Source: Ideonella sp.
GTDB taxonomy: Bacteria > Pseudomonadota > Gammaproteobacteria > Burkholderiales > Burkholderiaceae_C
DNA: 64,000 bases
Assembly (NCBI GenBank): GCA_016721465.1
Contig: JADKIA010000028.1
Coordinates: forward strand, 124,001 to 188,000
Reading direction: 5' to 3'
The notes below the pieces were generated by a model. That model was given only the letters and a program-made list of their open reading frames with translations, was not told the DNA's origin and searched no databases. Positions 49,051-57,462 of this stretch are shown piece after piece. How positions within the stretch are numbered: the stretch's first letter is position 1; every line of letters begins with the position of its first letter. Made by a program: the position numbers and the translations under genes.

Positions 49051-50513
49051 CTGGCCTCCAGGCCAAAGCGCAGCAGCTTGGCGCGCAAGCCCACGCGCGA
49101 CAGGCCCAGCTCTTGCGCCGCCTTGGTCTTGTTCCAGCGGTGGCGCAGCATCACCTCGCGCAGCACCATGGCCTCGATGGCGTCCAGGCGCTCCTGCAGC
49201 GTGCCGCTGGCGGGCAGGGCACGTGGGCCCTGCGCCGCCGAGGCCGCGCCGGTCTGGCCCTCGAGCAGCTTGCGCGAGAAATCGCTGGCGCGCAGCTCCG
49301 GGCCCTCGGCCAGCGCCAGCGCTCGGCCGATCTCGTTGCGCAGCTCGCGGATGTTGCCGGGCCAGGGGTAGCTCATCAGCACGGCGCGCGCATCGTCGTC
49401 GAAGCGGGCGCTGGGTCGGCCCAGCTCCTGCGCCACATCGGCCAGCACACGCTCGGCAATCGGCACCACGTCACCGGGGCGCTCGCGCAGCGGCGGCATG
49501 CCCAGCGTGACACCGGCGATGCGGTAGTACAGGTCCTCGCGGAAGCGGCCGGCGCGCACGTCGTCCTCCAGCACGCGGTGCGTCGCGGCGATCACGCGCA
49601 CGTCCACCGGAATCGAGCGCGTGGCGCCCACGGGGCGCAGTTCACCCTCCTGCAGCACGCGCAGCAGCTTGACTTGAAAGGATGGCGAGGTCTCGCCGAT
49701 CTCGTCCAGGAACACCGTGCCGCCATGGGCGCGCTGGAACAGGCCGATGTGGTCTTCCACGGCGCCGGTGAAGGCGCCGCGTTTGTGGCCGAACAGTTCG
49801 CTCTCCAGCAGCGTGTCGGGTATTGCCGCGCAGTTCTCCACCACGAAGGGGCCGGTGATGCGCGGCGAGGCGTAGTGGATGGCGCGGGCCATCAGCTCCT
49901 TGCCGGTGCCCGATTCACCCAGGATCAGCACCGACAGATCGTAACGTGCAATGCGCGCGGCCATGTCACACAAGGCATCGAGCGGGCTGCCCTCGGCGCG
50001 CACGATGCGCTCGAAGTCGAAGACGTTGCGCGCTTCGCGCAGCTTCTCGGTGCGGCGGGCGCGCAGCGCGGGCGTGCCGGCGCGCAAGTCGATCTCCAGG
50101 CGGTGCAGGCCGTGCTGCAGGTTGCTGGCCTCCACCGCCGTCTTCACGGTGCCGAGCAAGTGCTCGGGCACCCAGGGCTTGAGCACGTACTGGTAGATGC
50201 CGGCTTCGTTGACGCCGGCGATGATGTCCTCGCTGTCGGCATAGCCCGAGATCACGATGCGCACCACCTCGGGCCAGCGCTCGCGCACCTGCTTGAGAAA
50301 GTCCACGCCGCTGCAGCCCGGCATGCGCTGGTCGCACAGGATCACCGCCACGGCGTGGCGCTCGAGCAAGTCGCGCGCTTGTTCGGCATCGCTGGCGGTG
50401 AGGATGCTGAAATCCTCGTCCAGCGTGCGGCGCATGGCCTGCAGCGAGCGCACCTCGTCGTCCACCAGCAGCACCAGCGGCAGATCGTCGGGCAGGGGCT
50501 CGGGGGCGTTCAT
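49047..50513 (-). CDS. hoxA: NtrC-family response regulator HoxA/HupR
   Basis: 488 residues. Receiver domain with D61 in LCDQRMPG, sigma-54 AAA+ domain with Walker A GESGTGKE, the sigma-54 contact GAFTGA, GTVFLDEIGE, and a C-terminal FIS-type HTH (RHRWNKTKAAQELGLSRVGLRAKLL). In this family the unphosphorylated form activates sigma-54 promoters of hydrogenase genes, and H2 sensing controls phosphorylation through HoxJ. Sits between hoxX and hoxB, overlapping both by 4 nt. Confidence 0.94.
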   Translation of the reverse strand: MNAPEPLPDDLPLVLLVDDEVRSLQAMRRTLDEDFSILTASDAEQARDLLERHAVAVILCDQRMPGCSGVDFLKQVRERWPEVVRIVISGYADSEDIIAGVNEAGIYQYVLKPWVPEHLLGTVKTAVEASNLQHGLHRLEIDLRAGTPALRARRTEKLREARNVFDFERIVRAEGSPLDALCDMAARIARYDLSVLILGESGTGKELMARAIHYASPRITGPFVVENCAAIPDTLLESELFGHKRGAFTGAVEDHIGLFQRAHGGTVFLDEIGETSPSFQVKLLRVLQEGELRPVGATRSIPVDVRVIAATHRVLEDDVRAGRFREDLYYRIAGVTLGMPPLRERPGDVVPIAERVLADVAQELGRPSARFDDDARAVLMSYPWPGNIRELRNEIGRALALAEGPELRASDFSRKLLEGQTGAASAAQGPRALPASGTLQERLDAIEAMVLREVMLRHRWNKTKAAQELGLSRVGLRAKLLRFGLEAR

Positions 50514-52291
50514 CGGTGGATCGCCAGGTGCCGGGGCGTCCAGGCGTGCGGCTTGCGGTGCACGAAGTGGTGGCGAGCCACATGGTAGCTGGGGTCGAAG
50601 CCGTAGAAGTTGCGGTGCATGCGTGCGAGCTCGGCGGCGCGGTGCTCGGCAAGGGGGCGCCGGGCTTCCTGCAGTTGCCGGCGCTGCGCCTTGGCGGCCA
50701 CTTGATCCGCCCAATCGGGCGCCGCAGCCAGGGCCAGTGCGCGCTGCAGCACTTGCGCCGCGAAGACCTGTGCATCGGGCGCGAGGCAGCCATCGATCAA
50801 CCCCATCGCGGCGGCCTGCGTGGCGCTGATGGGCAGGCGGCCTTGCATCAGCTGGCGAGCGCCGGCCTCGCCCACGCGCAAGGGCAGCAGGTGGGTCCAG
50901 TATTCCGAGCCATGCAGGTTGCCCATGTTCTTGTAGTGCGGGTTGAGCAGCACAGCCTCGTGCGCCCAGACCAGGTCGGCCGCCAGCGCCAGGAAACAGC
51001 CCCCCGCACCGGCGTTGCCCTGCATCGCGGCCACGGTGAGGCGATCGGTGAGCATCAGGATGGCCAGGGCCACGTCGTCGATGGCGTTGATGTGCCGCCA
51101 CGAGGCATCGGCGGCACTGTCGCCGCTGCGCTGGGCGGCGGCCTCGATCTCGTGCAGGTGGATGCCATTGCTGAAGAACTCGCGCCCGCCGGCCAGCACC
51201 AGCACGCGGGTGGGCCGACGCTGGGCGAACTGCAGCGCCTGCTGCAGGCGCGCGGCCTGGCGTTCGCTCAGCGCACCGTTGTGGAATTCGAAGGCCAGCC
51301 AGCCGACGCGCTGCCCCTCACCGCCGAATTCGTCGTAGCGCAGTTCGTCCCACTCATCGTCGGGGCGCATCAGCGGCACGTCCAGCGTCGGCAGCGTGGC
51401 GGCCTCGTGGGCCAGCGCGAGCGTGGCCGGCAGCTTCAGCGGGCCGGGCGCCTCGGTGGGCTGGTCCAGGCGCACATGGCCGATCCACACGGCGGCGTCG
51501 CGGCTGCGCACCAGCAGTGCAGGGCCGCGCCGGGCCACGGCCATTCCGGCGGCGCCGGCGGGGGCCCGCCGCAGCGTCTCGGCGCTTGCCTCGTGCGCGT
51601 CGAACAGGCGACAGGATCGGCCGCAAAGCAGGGCCCGCGCACCGGGGGCGCCATCGGCGCTGCGGATGCGGCGCAGCACTTCGGCAGTGTCGTGCGCCGC
51701 CCAATCGATCGAACGTGCGTCCCCGGTGACCAGCGGCTGCCAGCGGTCGGTGTGCGGTGGCAAGGCGGGCCAGTGGCGTGGCGTGCGCCGGGCAGGCTCG
51801 AATGACTGCAGGGCCTCGAACACCGCGTGCACGGCCGCCTCGGTGATCTCGCGCCGGTATACCCCGGCCTTGGTGCTTCCCGGCGGGATGACGACGGCGC
51901 GCCAGGCCCACACCGGACCGGCATCGAAGTGCTCCTGCGCCTGCAGCACGGTGACGCCCCATGCGCCGCGGCCCTGCAACAACGCATGATCCAACGCGGA
52001 CGGACCTCGGTCACCCGGCGGCCCTGGGTGCAGCACCAGGCACACCACCGTGCGCCACACCGATTCGGGAATGCGGCGCTTGAGGAAGGGTGCGATCACC
52101 ACATCGGGCCGGAACAGCAGCACGGCCTCCTCGGTCACCGCGTCGGCGATGTCGAATTCCACCGACACGGTGTGCCCGGCCTCGCGCAGCACGCAGAACA
52201 GGCGCTGCGTGAGGCCGTTGAAGGCGTGCGTCAGCAGCAGGATGCGCAGCGGGATGGTGGCCAGGTCCGGAGCGGACGGTGCGGCGGTCAA
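50510..52291 (-). CDS. hoxX: Hydrogenase maturation protein HoxX/HypX (CO ligand synthesis)
   Basis: 593 residues, apparently from a TTG at 52291 (no ATG or GTG precedes the conserved RILLLTHAFNGLTQRLF). N-terminal formyltransferase-like domain (VLHPGPPGDRGPSALDHAL, WGVTVLQAQEHFDAGPVWA) and C-terminal crotonase-like domain (NGALSERQAARLQQAL, MQGNAGAGGCFLALAADL). HypX turns the formyl group of formyl-tetrahydrofolate into the CO ligand of the active site under air. Placed hypE-hoxX-hoxA as in Ralstonia. Confidence 0.93.
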   Translation of the reverse strand: MTAAPSAPDLATIPLRILLLTHAFNGLTQRLFCVLREAGHTVSVEFDIADAVTEEAVLLFRPDVVIAPFLKRRIPESVWRTVVCLVLHPGPPGDRGPSALDHALLQGRGAWGVTVLQAQEHFDAGPVWAWRAVVIPPGSTKAGVYRREITEAAVHAVFEALQSFEPARRTPRHWPALPPHTDRWQPLVTGDARSIDWAAHDTAEVLRRIRSADGAPGARALLCGRSCRLFDAHEASAETLRRAPAGAAGMAVARRGPALLVRSRDAAVWIGHVRLDQPTEAPGPLKLPATLALAHEAATLPTLDVPLMRPDDEWDELRYDEFGGEGQRVGWLAFEFHNGALSERQAARLQQALQFAQRRPTRVLVLAGGREFFSNGIHLHEIEAAAQRSGDSAADASWRHINAIDDVALAILMLTDRLTVAAMQGNAGAGGCFLALAADLVWAHEAVLLNPHYKNMGNLHGSEYWTHLLPLRVGEAGARQLMQGRLPISATQAAAMGLIDGCLAPDAQVFAAQVLQRALALAAAPDWADQVAAKAQRRQLQEARRPLAEHRAAELARMHRNFYGFDPSYHVARHHFVHRKPHAWTPRHLAIHR

Positions 52292-52306
52292 GGTCGGGCC
52301 CGTTGC

Positions 52307-53368
52307 TCAGCAGATGCGCGGCAGCGGCTCGCCCGACAACCAGTCCACCACGCGCCGTCCGCCGAAGCGCGTGGCCATCTGCACGAAGCGGTGCGGGTCG
52401 TGCGTGACCTCGCCGATGCGCGCGGCCAGCGCGCCCAGGGGATGGGCGCGCAGGGCGGCCAGGGCCGCATCCGCATGCTCGGGCGTCACGATGGCCACCA
52501 GCTTGCCCTCGTTGGCGATGTACAGCGGATCCAGGCCCAACAGCTCGCAGGCCGCTTCCACCTGCGGCTGCATGGGGATGCGTGCCTCCTGCAGCAGCAT
52601 GCCGGCCCGGGACTGGCGGGCGATCTCGTTCAGCGTGGTGGCCAGGCCGCCGCGCGTGGGGTCGCGCAGGCAACGCACGGCGCCTTCGGGCACGGCGGCC
52701 AGCAGCGCGGCCACCAGCCCGTGCAGCGCGGCGGTGTCGCTGACGATGGCGGTCTCGAATTCGAGCGACTCGCGTTGCGACAGCACCGCCACGCCGTGGT
52801 CGCCGATGCTGCCCGAGAGCAGCACCACGTCGCCCGGCCGGCACTGCGCGCCACCGATGCGCCGGCCCTCGGGCACGCAGCCGATGCCGGTGGTGGCGAT
52901 GAATACGCTGTCGCCCTTGCCGCGCTCCACCACCTTGGTGTCGCCGGTGACGATGGGCACGCCGGCCGCGCGCGAGGCGGCGGCCATGGAATCGACCACG
53001 CGCTTCAGATCCGCCAGCGCGAAGCCTTCCTCGAGGATGAAGCTGGCGGCCAGGTACAGCGGCGTCGCGCCGAGCATGGCCACGTCGTTGACGGTGCCGT
53101 GCACGGCCAGGCAGCCGATGTCGCCACCGGGGAAGAAGATCGGCGAGATCACATGGCCATCGGTGGCCATCACCAGACGCTGACCAGCGGGGGCGGCGGG
53201 CAGTTCGAGCAACGCACCGTCGTTGCCCTGGCGCAGCCACTCGTTGTCGAAGGCGCGGGCGAAGACCTCGTCGATCAACTGCATGCCCGCGCGCCCACCG
53301 GCGCCGTGGTTCATGTCGATGCGGCCGTGCTTCAGGTCGAGCGGGCGGATGTAGCTTTCCTTGCTCAT
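52307..53368 (-). CDS. hypE: Hydrogenase maturation protein HypE
   Basis: 353 residues from the ATG at 53368; a GTG 12 nt earlier would overlap hypD. Dehydrates the thiocarboxamide on its C-terminal cysteine to cyanide for the Fe centre. Features: MNHGAGGRAGMQLI, ATDGHVISPIFFPGGDIG, VHGTVNDVAMLGA, IVTGDTKVVERGKGD, DPTRGGLATTLNEIA, and the C-terminal PRIC with the essential last cysteine. Confidence 0.95.
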   Translation of the reverse strand: MSKESYIRPLDLKHGRIDMNHGAGGRAGMQLIDEVFARAFDNEWLRQGNDGALLELPAAPAGQRLVMATDGHVISPIFFPGGDIGCLAVHGTVNDVAMLGATPLYLAASFILEEGFALADLKRVVDSMAAASRAAGVPIVTGDTKVVERGKGDSVFIATTGIGCVPEGRRIGGAQCRPGDVVLLSGSIGDHGVAVLSQRESLEFETAIVSDTAALHGLVAALLAAVPEGAVRCLRDPTRGGLATTLNEIARQSRAGMLLQEARIPMQPQVEAACELLGLDPLYIANEGKLVAIVTPEHADAALAALRAHPLGALAARIGEVTHDPHRFVQMATRFGGRRVVDWLSGEPLPRIC

Positions 53369-53369
53369 G

Positions 53370-54644
53370 TCATGGGTCACGTCGATGTGCCGTGTGCGCG
53401 ACGTCGGCCTCGGTCGCGGCCCAGTGGACGTCGCGGATCCGGCCTTGCCAGGCCGCCGGGGTCGCCCCCTCGGGGGGAGGCGCCGCAGGCGCTTCGGGGG
53501 TGGCCTTGGGGATGTCGCGGAAGCGCCCGTAGGAGTAGTGCGCCGCGCAGGCGCCTTCGGACGAGACCATGCACGAGCCCATCGGGTTCTCGGGCGTGCA
53601 CACGTTGCCGAACAGCTTGCAGTCGGTGGGCCGCTTCACGCCGCGCAGGATGGCGCCGCACTCGCACTGCTTGTGGTCGGGCACGGGCCGGTAGTCGAGC
53701 TCGAAACGGCGCTCGGCGTCGAATCGCGCGTAGGCCGGGCGGATCTTCAGTGCGCTGTAGGGCACCTCGCCCAGGCCGCGCCACTCGAAGCGCTCGCGCA
53801 GTTCGAACACCTCGCTCACGACGGCCTGCGCCGCCAGGTTGCCTTCGGGCGTGACGGCTCGGGTGAATTCGTTCTCGACCTCGCAGCGGCCCTCGTTCAC
53901 CTGGCGCACCAGCATGCGTATGGCCTGCATCACGTCCAGCGGCTCGAAGCCGGCGATGACCACCGGCTTGCGGTACTCCTCGGCAAAGTGCGCGTACGGT
54001 GCCGAACCGATCACGATGCTGACGTGCGCCGGGCCCACGAAGCCGTCGATGGGCACGCTGCCGTACTGGCGCACCTCGGCCGATTCCAGGATGTGGGTGA
54101 TGGCGCTGGGCGTGAGCACATGGCAACTGAGCACGCTGAAGTTGGGCAGGTTCTCCTTCGCCGCCTGGCGCAGCACCAGCGCGGTGGGCGGCGTGGTGGT
54201 CTCGAAGCCGATGGCGAAGAACACCACCTCGCGCCCGGGCGTGGCGCGGGCGACCTTCAACGCATCGGCGGCCGAATACACCATGCGGATGTCCGCGCCG
54301 CGCGCCTTGGCCTTCATCAGCGAAAGTCCGTTGCTGGCCGGCACCCGCAGGGTGTCGCCATAGGTGCAGACGATGGCGTTGCGCTGCAGCGCCAGGCCGA
54401 TGGCCTGGTCGATGCGGCCGATGGGCAGCACGCACACCGGGCAGCCGGGGCCGTGGATCATGCGAATCGCTGGCGGCAGCAGCTCGGCGATGCCGTAGCG
54501 GGCCATGGCGTGGGTGTGGCCGCCGCAGAACTCCATGAAGCTGTAGCGCCGGTCGGGGCGCACCTCGGCGGCGATGCACTCGGCGATGCGCTGTGCGAGT
54601 TCGCCGTCGCGGTACTCGTCCACGTACTTCATCGATGGCGTCAT
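53370..54644 (-). CDS. hypD: Hydrogenase maturation protein HypD, with repeat-derived C-terminal tail
   Basis: 424 residues; the ATG overlaps the hypC stop (ATGA). HypD carries Fe(CN)2CO with HypC. Signature cysteines and segments: MEFCGGHTHAMARYG, IHGPGCPVCVLP, GFETTTPP, LSCHVLTPSAI, and the [4Fe-4S] cysteines in CECGAILRGVKRPTDCKLFGNVCTPENPMGSCMVSSEGACAA split at the end of the core. The normal HypD core ends near residue 377 (AHYSYGRFRD); the extra 47 residues (PEAPAAPPPEGATPA and on) come from a dispersed repeat lying inside the gene. Confidence 0.94.
   Translation of the reverse strand: MTPSMKYVDEYRDGELAQRIAECIAAEVRPDRRYSFMEFCGGHTHAMARYGIAELLPPAIRMIHGPGCPVCVLPIGRIDQAIGLALQRNAIVCTYGDTLRVPASNGLSLMKAKARGADIRMVYSAADALKVARATPGREVVFFAIGFETTTPPTALVLRQAAKENLPNFSVLSCHVLTPSAITHILESAEVRQYGSVPIDGFVGPAHVSIVIGSAPYAHFAEEYRKPVVIAGFEPLDVMQAIRMLVRQVNEGRCEVENEFTRAVTPEGNLAAQAVVSEVFELRERFEWRGLGEVPYSALKIRPAYARFDAERRFELDYRPVPDHKQCECGAILRGVKRPTDCKLFGNVCTPENPMGSCMVSSEGACAAHYSYGRFRDIPKATPEAPAAPPPEGATPAAWQGRIRDVHWAATEADVAHTAHRRDP
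53421..53500 (-). repeat. Dispersed GC-rich repeat, copy D, inside hypD
   Basis: On the minus strand the order is the same as in copies A and B: CCCCCGAAGCGCCTGCGGCG, CCCCCCGAGGGGG, then CCTGGCAAGGCCGGATCCGC and a CCACTGG end. The sequence is read through as codons of the HypD tail. Confidence 0.7.
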
Positions 54645-54874
54645 GGGGTCTCGGCCTGCTGGGCGGCCAGCTCGGCAAACAGCGCCAGCGTGCGTTCGGC
54701 CTCTTCGGCGTCCACCAGGCCGATGGCGTGGCCCACGTGCACGATCACATAGTCATTGACCTGGGCCTGCGGCGTGAGCTCGATCGAGATGGTCTTGCGC
54801 ACGCCGCCCAGATCGACCACGGCGGTGTCGTTGTCCAGAAGGGCCACGATGCGGGCGGGGAGGGCAAGGCACAT
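54641..54874 (-). CDS. hypC: Hydrogenase maturation chaperone HypC
   Basis: 77 residues starting MCLALPARIVALL with the essential C2. OB-fold protein that delivers Fe(CN)2CO from HypD to the large-subunit precursor. The LGGVRKTISIELTP strand and DYVIVHVGHAIGLVDAEEAERTL end are typical. A second member of the family, hoxL, is encoded at 60793. Confidence 0.95.
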   Translation of the reverse strand: MCLALPARIVALLDNDTAVVDLGGVRKTISIELTPQAQVNDYVIVHVGHAIGLVDAEEAERTLALFAELAAQQAETP

Positions 54875-54881
54875 GGGGTGT

Positions 54882-56069
54882 TCAGCTTTCTGCCGTGGCG
54901 GTGGATGTTGGGGTTGCGGCCGTGGCGGCCACGCGCAGTGCGGCCGCCCAGGCCTGGCCCAATGCCAGGCCAGCGTCGCCACAGTCAAGCTGCCGCGGGC
55001 GCAGCACGGCCAGGCCTTGCGCCTGCAGGCCGAGCGTGATGTGGCGGCCGAGCAGGCGGTTGTGGAAGCAACCCCCGCCAAGCGCCACCTGCGTGGCACC
55101 GGCGTCTCGCGCGGCCAGGCTGGCCGCATGCACCAGTGCATCGCCCAGTTGGTGGTGAAAGGCGGCTGCGGCGCGGCCGATGTCGTCGTTGGAGGGTTCG
55201 TGCAGGTCGAGCAGGCGGCCGAGCAAGGGCAGCAGGTCGAGCCCATCGACGGTTCGCTCGCCCGGCGCATCGGCGGGCGCCGCCGGTGGCCGGCCTTCCA
55301 GCCACAGCGTGGCGGCGCGCTCCAGCGCGATGGCCGCTTCGGCCTCGGTGGTCTGTCGCAGGCACAGGCCCAGCGCCGCGGAAGCCGCATCGAACCAGCG
55401 GCCAGCGCCCGAACTTGGCGGGCAGTTCAGGCCGCGCTGCAGCATGGTGTGCAGCAGCCGCGCCGGCGTCTCGCCCAGCAGCGGGCCGAAGCGCGGCACG
55501 ATCTCGTCGCCTCGGCCCAGCCGGTGCAGCGCCGCCGCGGCCAGCCGCCAGGGCTCGCGGGCGGCCATGTCGCCACCAGGCAAGGGCAGGGGGCTCAGGT
55601 GCGCGCTGCGCTCGAAGCGCGGCCCGCGCACGAGCAGCACTTCACCGCCCCAGGCCGTGCCGTCGCTGCCCAGGCCCACACCGTCGAGGGCCAGGCCGAC
55701 GAAGGGGGTGCTGGCCTCGATGCCACTTTCGGCCTGCACCACGGCCAGGTGGGCGTGGTGGTGCTGGATGCCGATGGCGGGCACGCGCAGCCGCTGGGCC
55801 CATTCGAGCGCGACGCGGGTGCTGTGAAAGTCGGGGTGCAGGTCGTGCGCGATGGCGTCGATGGGGCCGCGGGCGCTGGCCACCAGCGCGGCGACCGTGG
55901 TTTCCAGCGCCGCGCAGGCCCTGGGGTCGGACAGGTCGCCGTGCGGGGCCGAGACCAGCGCCTGCCGGGCTTCGACCAGGCAGGCCGTGTTCTTCAGGAA
56001 GGCGCCGCAGGCCAGCACGCGCGCGGGCGCGCTGCGGGGCAGGTGGATCGGGGCGGGGCGCGGGGACAT
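54882..56069 (-). CDS. hypF: Short HypF (carbamoyltransferase, Kae1-like domain only)
   Basis: 395 residues, about half the usual 750. It contains only the C-terminal Kae1-like region: DAIAHDLHPDFHSTRVALEWA, IGIQHHHAHLAVVQAESG, GLALDGVGLGSDGTAWGGEVLL, GRWFDAASAALGLC and VALGGGCFHNRLLGRHI. The acylphosphatase, zinc-finger and YrdC domains are absent, with no remnant upstream. A similar short HypF1 is known from the Ralstonia eutropha hox operon and functions there. It begins 10 nt after hypB. Confidence 0.92.
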   Translation of the reverse strand: MSPRPAPIHLPRSAPARVLACGAFLKNTACLVEARQALVSAPHGDLSDPRACAALETTVAALVASARGPIDAIAHDLHPDFHSTRVALEWAQRLRVPAIGIQHHHAHLAVVQAESGIEASTPFVGLALDGVGLGSDGTAWGGEVLLVRGPRFERSAHLSPLPLPGGDMAAREPWRLAAAALHRLGRGDEIVPRFGPLLGETPARLLHTMLQRGLNCPPSSGAGRWFDAASAALGLCLRQTTEAEAAIALERAATLWLEGRPPAAPADAPGERTVDGLDLLPLLGRLLDLHEPSNDDIGRAAAAFHHQLGDALVHAASLAARDAGATQVALGGGCFHNRLLGRHITLGLQAQGLAVLRPRQLDCGDAGLALGQAWAAALRVAATAATPTSTATAES

Positions 56070-56079
56070 GCGGGGTCGT

Positions 56080-57102
56080 TCAGGCCACGGCGTGCGCGCA
56101 GCCGGTGGCTTGGTGCTGGGGTGCGGGCTGGCCTTCGCGGGCGCCGGGGTCCAGCAGCCAATCGAGCCAGGCGTCCATGCCTGCGCCGCTGCGGGCCGAC
56201 ACCAGCAACACCTCGATGCCCGGGTTCACGCGGCGGGCGTTGGCAATGCACAGCGGCACGTCGAAATCCAGGTGCGGCAGCAGATCGATCTTGTTCAGCA
56301 CCATCAGCGAGGCGGCGGCAAACATATCGGGGTATTTGAGCGGCTTGTCCTCGCCCTCGGTGACCGAGAGGATGGCGATCTTGGCGCGCTCGCCCAGGTC
56401 CCACATCGCCGGGCAGACCAGGTTGCCGACGTTCTCGATGAACAGCAGGGCACCGTCATCGGTCGGCGCCGGGTCGTGCGAGGGGGGGTGCGAGAGAAGG
56501 TGCGGATCGTGGGGCGAGGCAGGGTGTGCAGGGTCGTGACCATGGTGGTGGCCATGCAGCGGCAAGCGATCGAAGGCATCGCCCACCATCTGCGCGTCCA
56601 GGTGGCAGCCCTTGCCGGTGTTCACCTGGATGGCCGGCGCACCGGTGGCGCGGATGCGATCGGCATCGTGGCTGGTCTGCTGGTCGCCCTCGATCACCGC
56701 CACGGGCCGCTTGGGGGCGCGCTCGCGCAGCGCCGGGATGGTGGCGCACAACAGCGTGGTCTTGCCCGAACCGGGGCTGGACACCAGGTTGTAGGCGGTG
56801 ATGCCATGCGCGGCGAAGTGGGCGCGGTTGCGTTCGGCGAGCTGCCTGTTGGCCCCCAGCACGTCGGCCTCCAGCCGGATGGCGCGGGCCTGGCTCATGC
56901 CCGGCACCGACACGCGGGCACTGCCGGCACCGTAGTGCAGATCACCCTGAGCGCCGACGCCGACGTGGGCGTGGGCCTGTTCATGGGCTTGCCCATCGGA
57001 GTGGGAATGCCCGTGCGAAGCCGACGGCCCGTGGGCCAGGCCTGGCGCATGGTCATGGACGCCGTGGGGCGCCGCATCGGTACAACCGCAAACAACACAC
57101 AT
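56080..57102 (-). CDS. hypB: Nickel-handling GTPase HypB with two His-rich regions
   Basis: 340 residues. N-terminal CVVCGC (residues 2-7, high-affinity Ni site) and a first His-rich stretch (12-60). SIMIBI GTPase core: SPGSGKTT (109-116), GCHLDA with C166 and H167, ENVGNLVCP with C230, and NKID (270-273). Between C166 and C230 there is an extra segment of about 32 residues (about 182-213) with ten histidines, compared with the 32-residue C166-C198 spacing known for E. coli. Inserts nickel with HypA. Confidence 0.95.
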   Translation of the reverse strand: MCVVCGCTDAAPHGVHDHAPGLAHGPSASHGHSHSDGQAHEQAHAHVGVGAQGDLHYGAGSARVSVPGMSQARAIRLEADVLGANRQLAERNRAHFAAHGITAYNLVSSPGSGKTTLLCATIPALRERAPKRPVAVIEGDQQTSHDADRIRATGAPAIQVNTGKGCHLDAQMVGDAFDRLPLHGHHHGHDPAHPASPHDPHLLSHPPSHDPAPTDDGALLFIENVGNLVCPAMWDLGERAKIAILSVTEGEDKPLKYPDMFAAASLMVLNKIDLLPHLDFDVPLCIANARRVNPGIEVLLVSARSGAGMDAWLDWLLDPGAREGQPAPQHQATGCAHAVA

Positions 57103-57114
57103 GGTGAGCGTCCT

Positions 57115-57462
57115 TCAGTCGTCGTGAACCACCAGGTCGAGCACGCGCAATTCGGTGCCCCCGGTGGCCTGGAGTTGGTGGCCGTGGCACAGCGGGCAAT
57201 CGTCCAAGCGGCTGTGGATGGTGACGGTCTGGCTGCAGGCCATGCACCAGGCCTGGCCGGGTGGCTCTTCGATCACCAGCTCGGCCGATTGCAGGCAGGT
57301 GCTGCGCGCGATCGCTTCGATGGCAAAGCGCAGGGCGTGGGCGTCCACGCCAGACAGCGCGCCGGCCTCCAGCGTGAGTCGTTCCACGCGCACAAAGCCT
57401 TCGCGCCGCGCTGCGTCTTCCACCAGCTGCAGGATGCCACCGGCCAGGCTCAGCTCATGCAT
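57115..57462 (-). CDS. hypA: Nickel metallochaperone HypA
   Basis: 115 residues starting MHELSLAGGILQLVEDAARREG, the N-terminal nickel site (M1-H2-E3). Zinc ribbon with two CxxC pairs (CMACSQ and CPLCHG). Brings nickel to the large subunit together with HypB. Its start overlaps the end of hoxV by 8 nt, so it is the first hyp gene of the continuous operon. Confidence 0.95.
   Translation of the reverse strand: MHELSLAGGILQLVEDAARREGFVRVERLTLEAGALSGVDAHALRFAIEAIARSTCLQSAELVIEEPPGQAWCMACSQTVTIHSRLDDCPLCHGHQLQATGGTELRVLDLVVHDD

Noticed and set aside
50510..52291. HoxX as two genes (formyltransferase plus enoyl-CoA hydratase)
   Set aside because: A single uninterrupted frame, the normal two-domain architecture of HypX.
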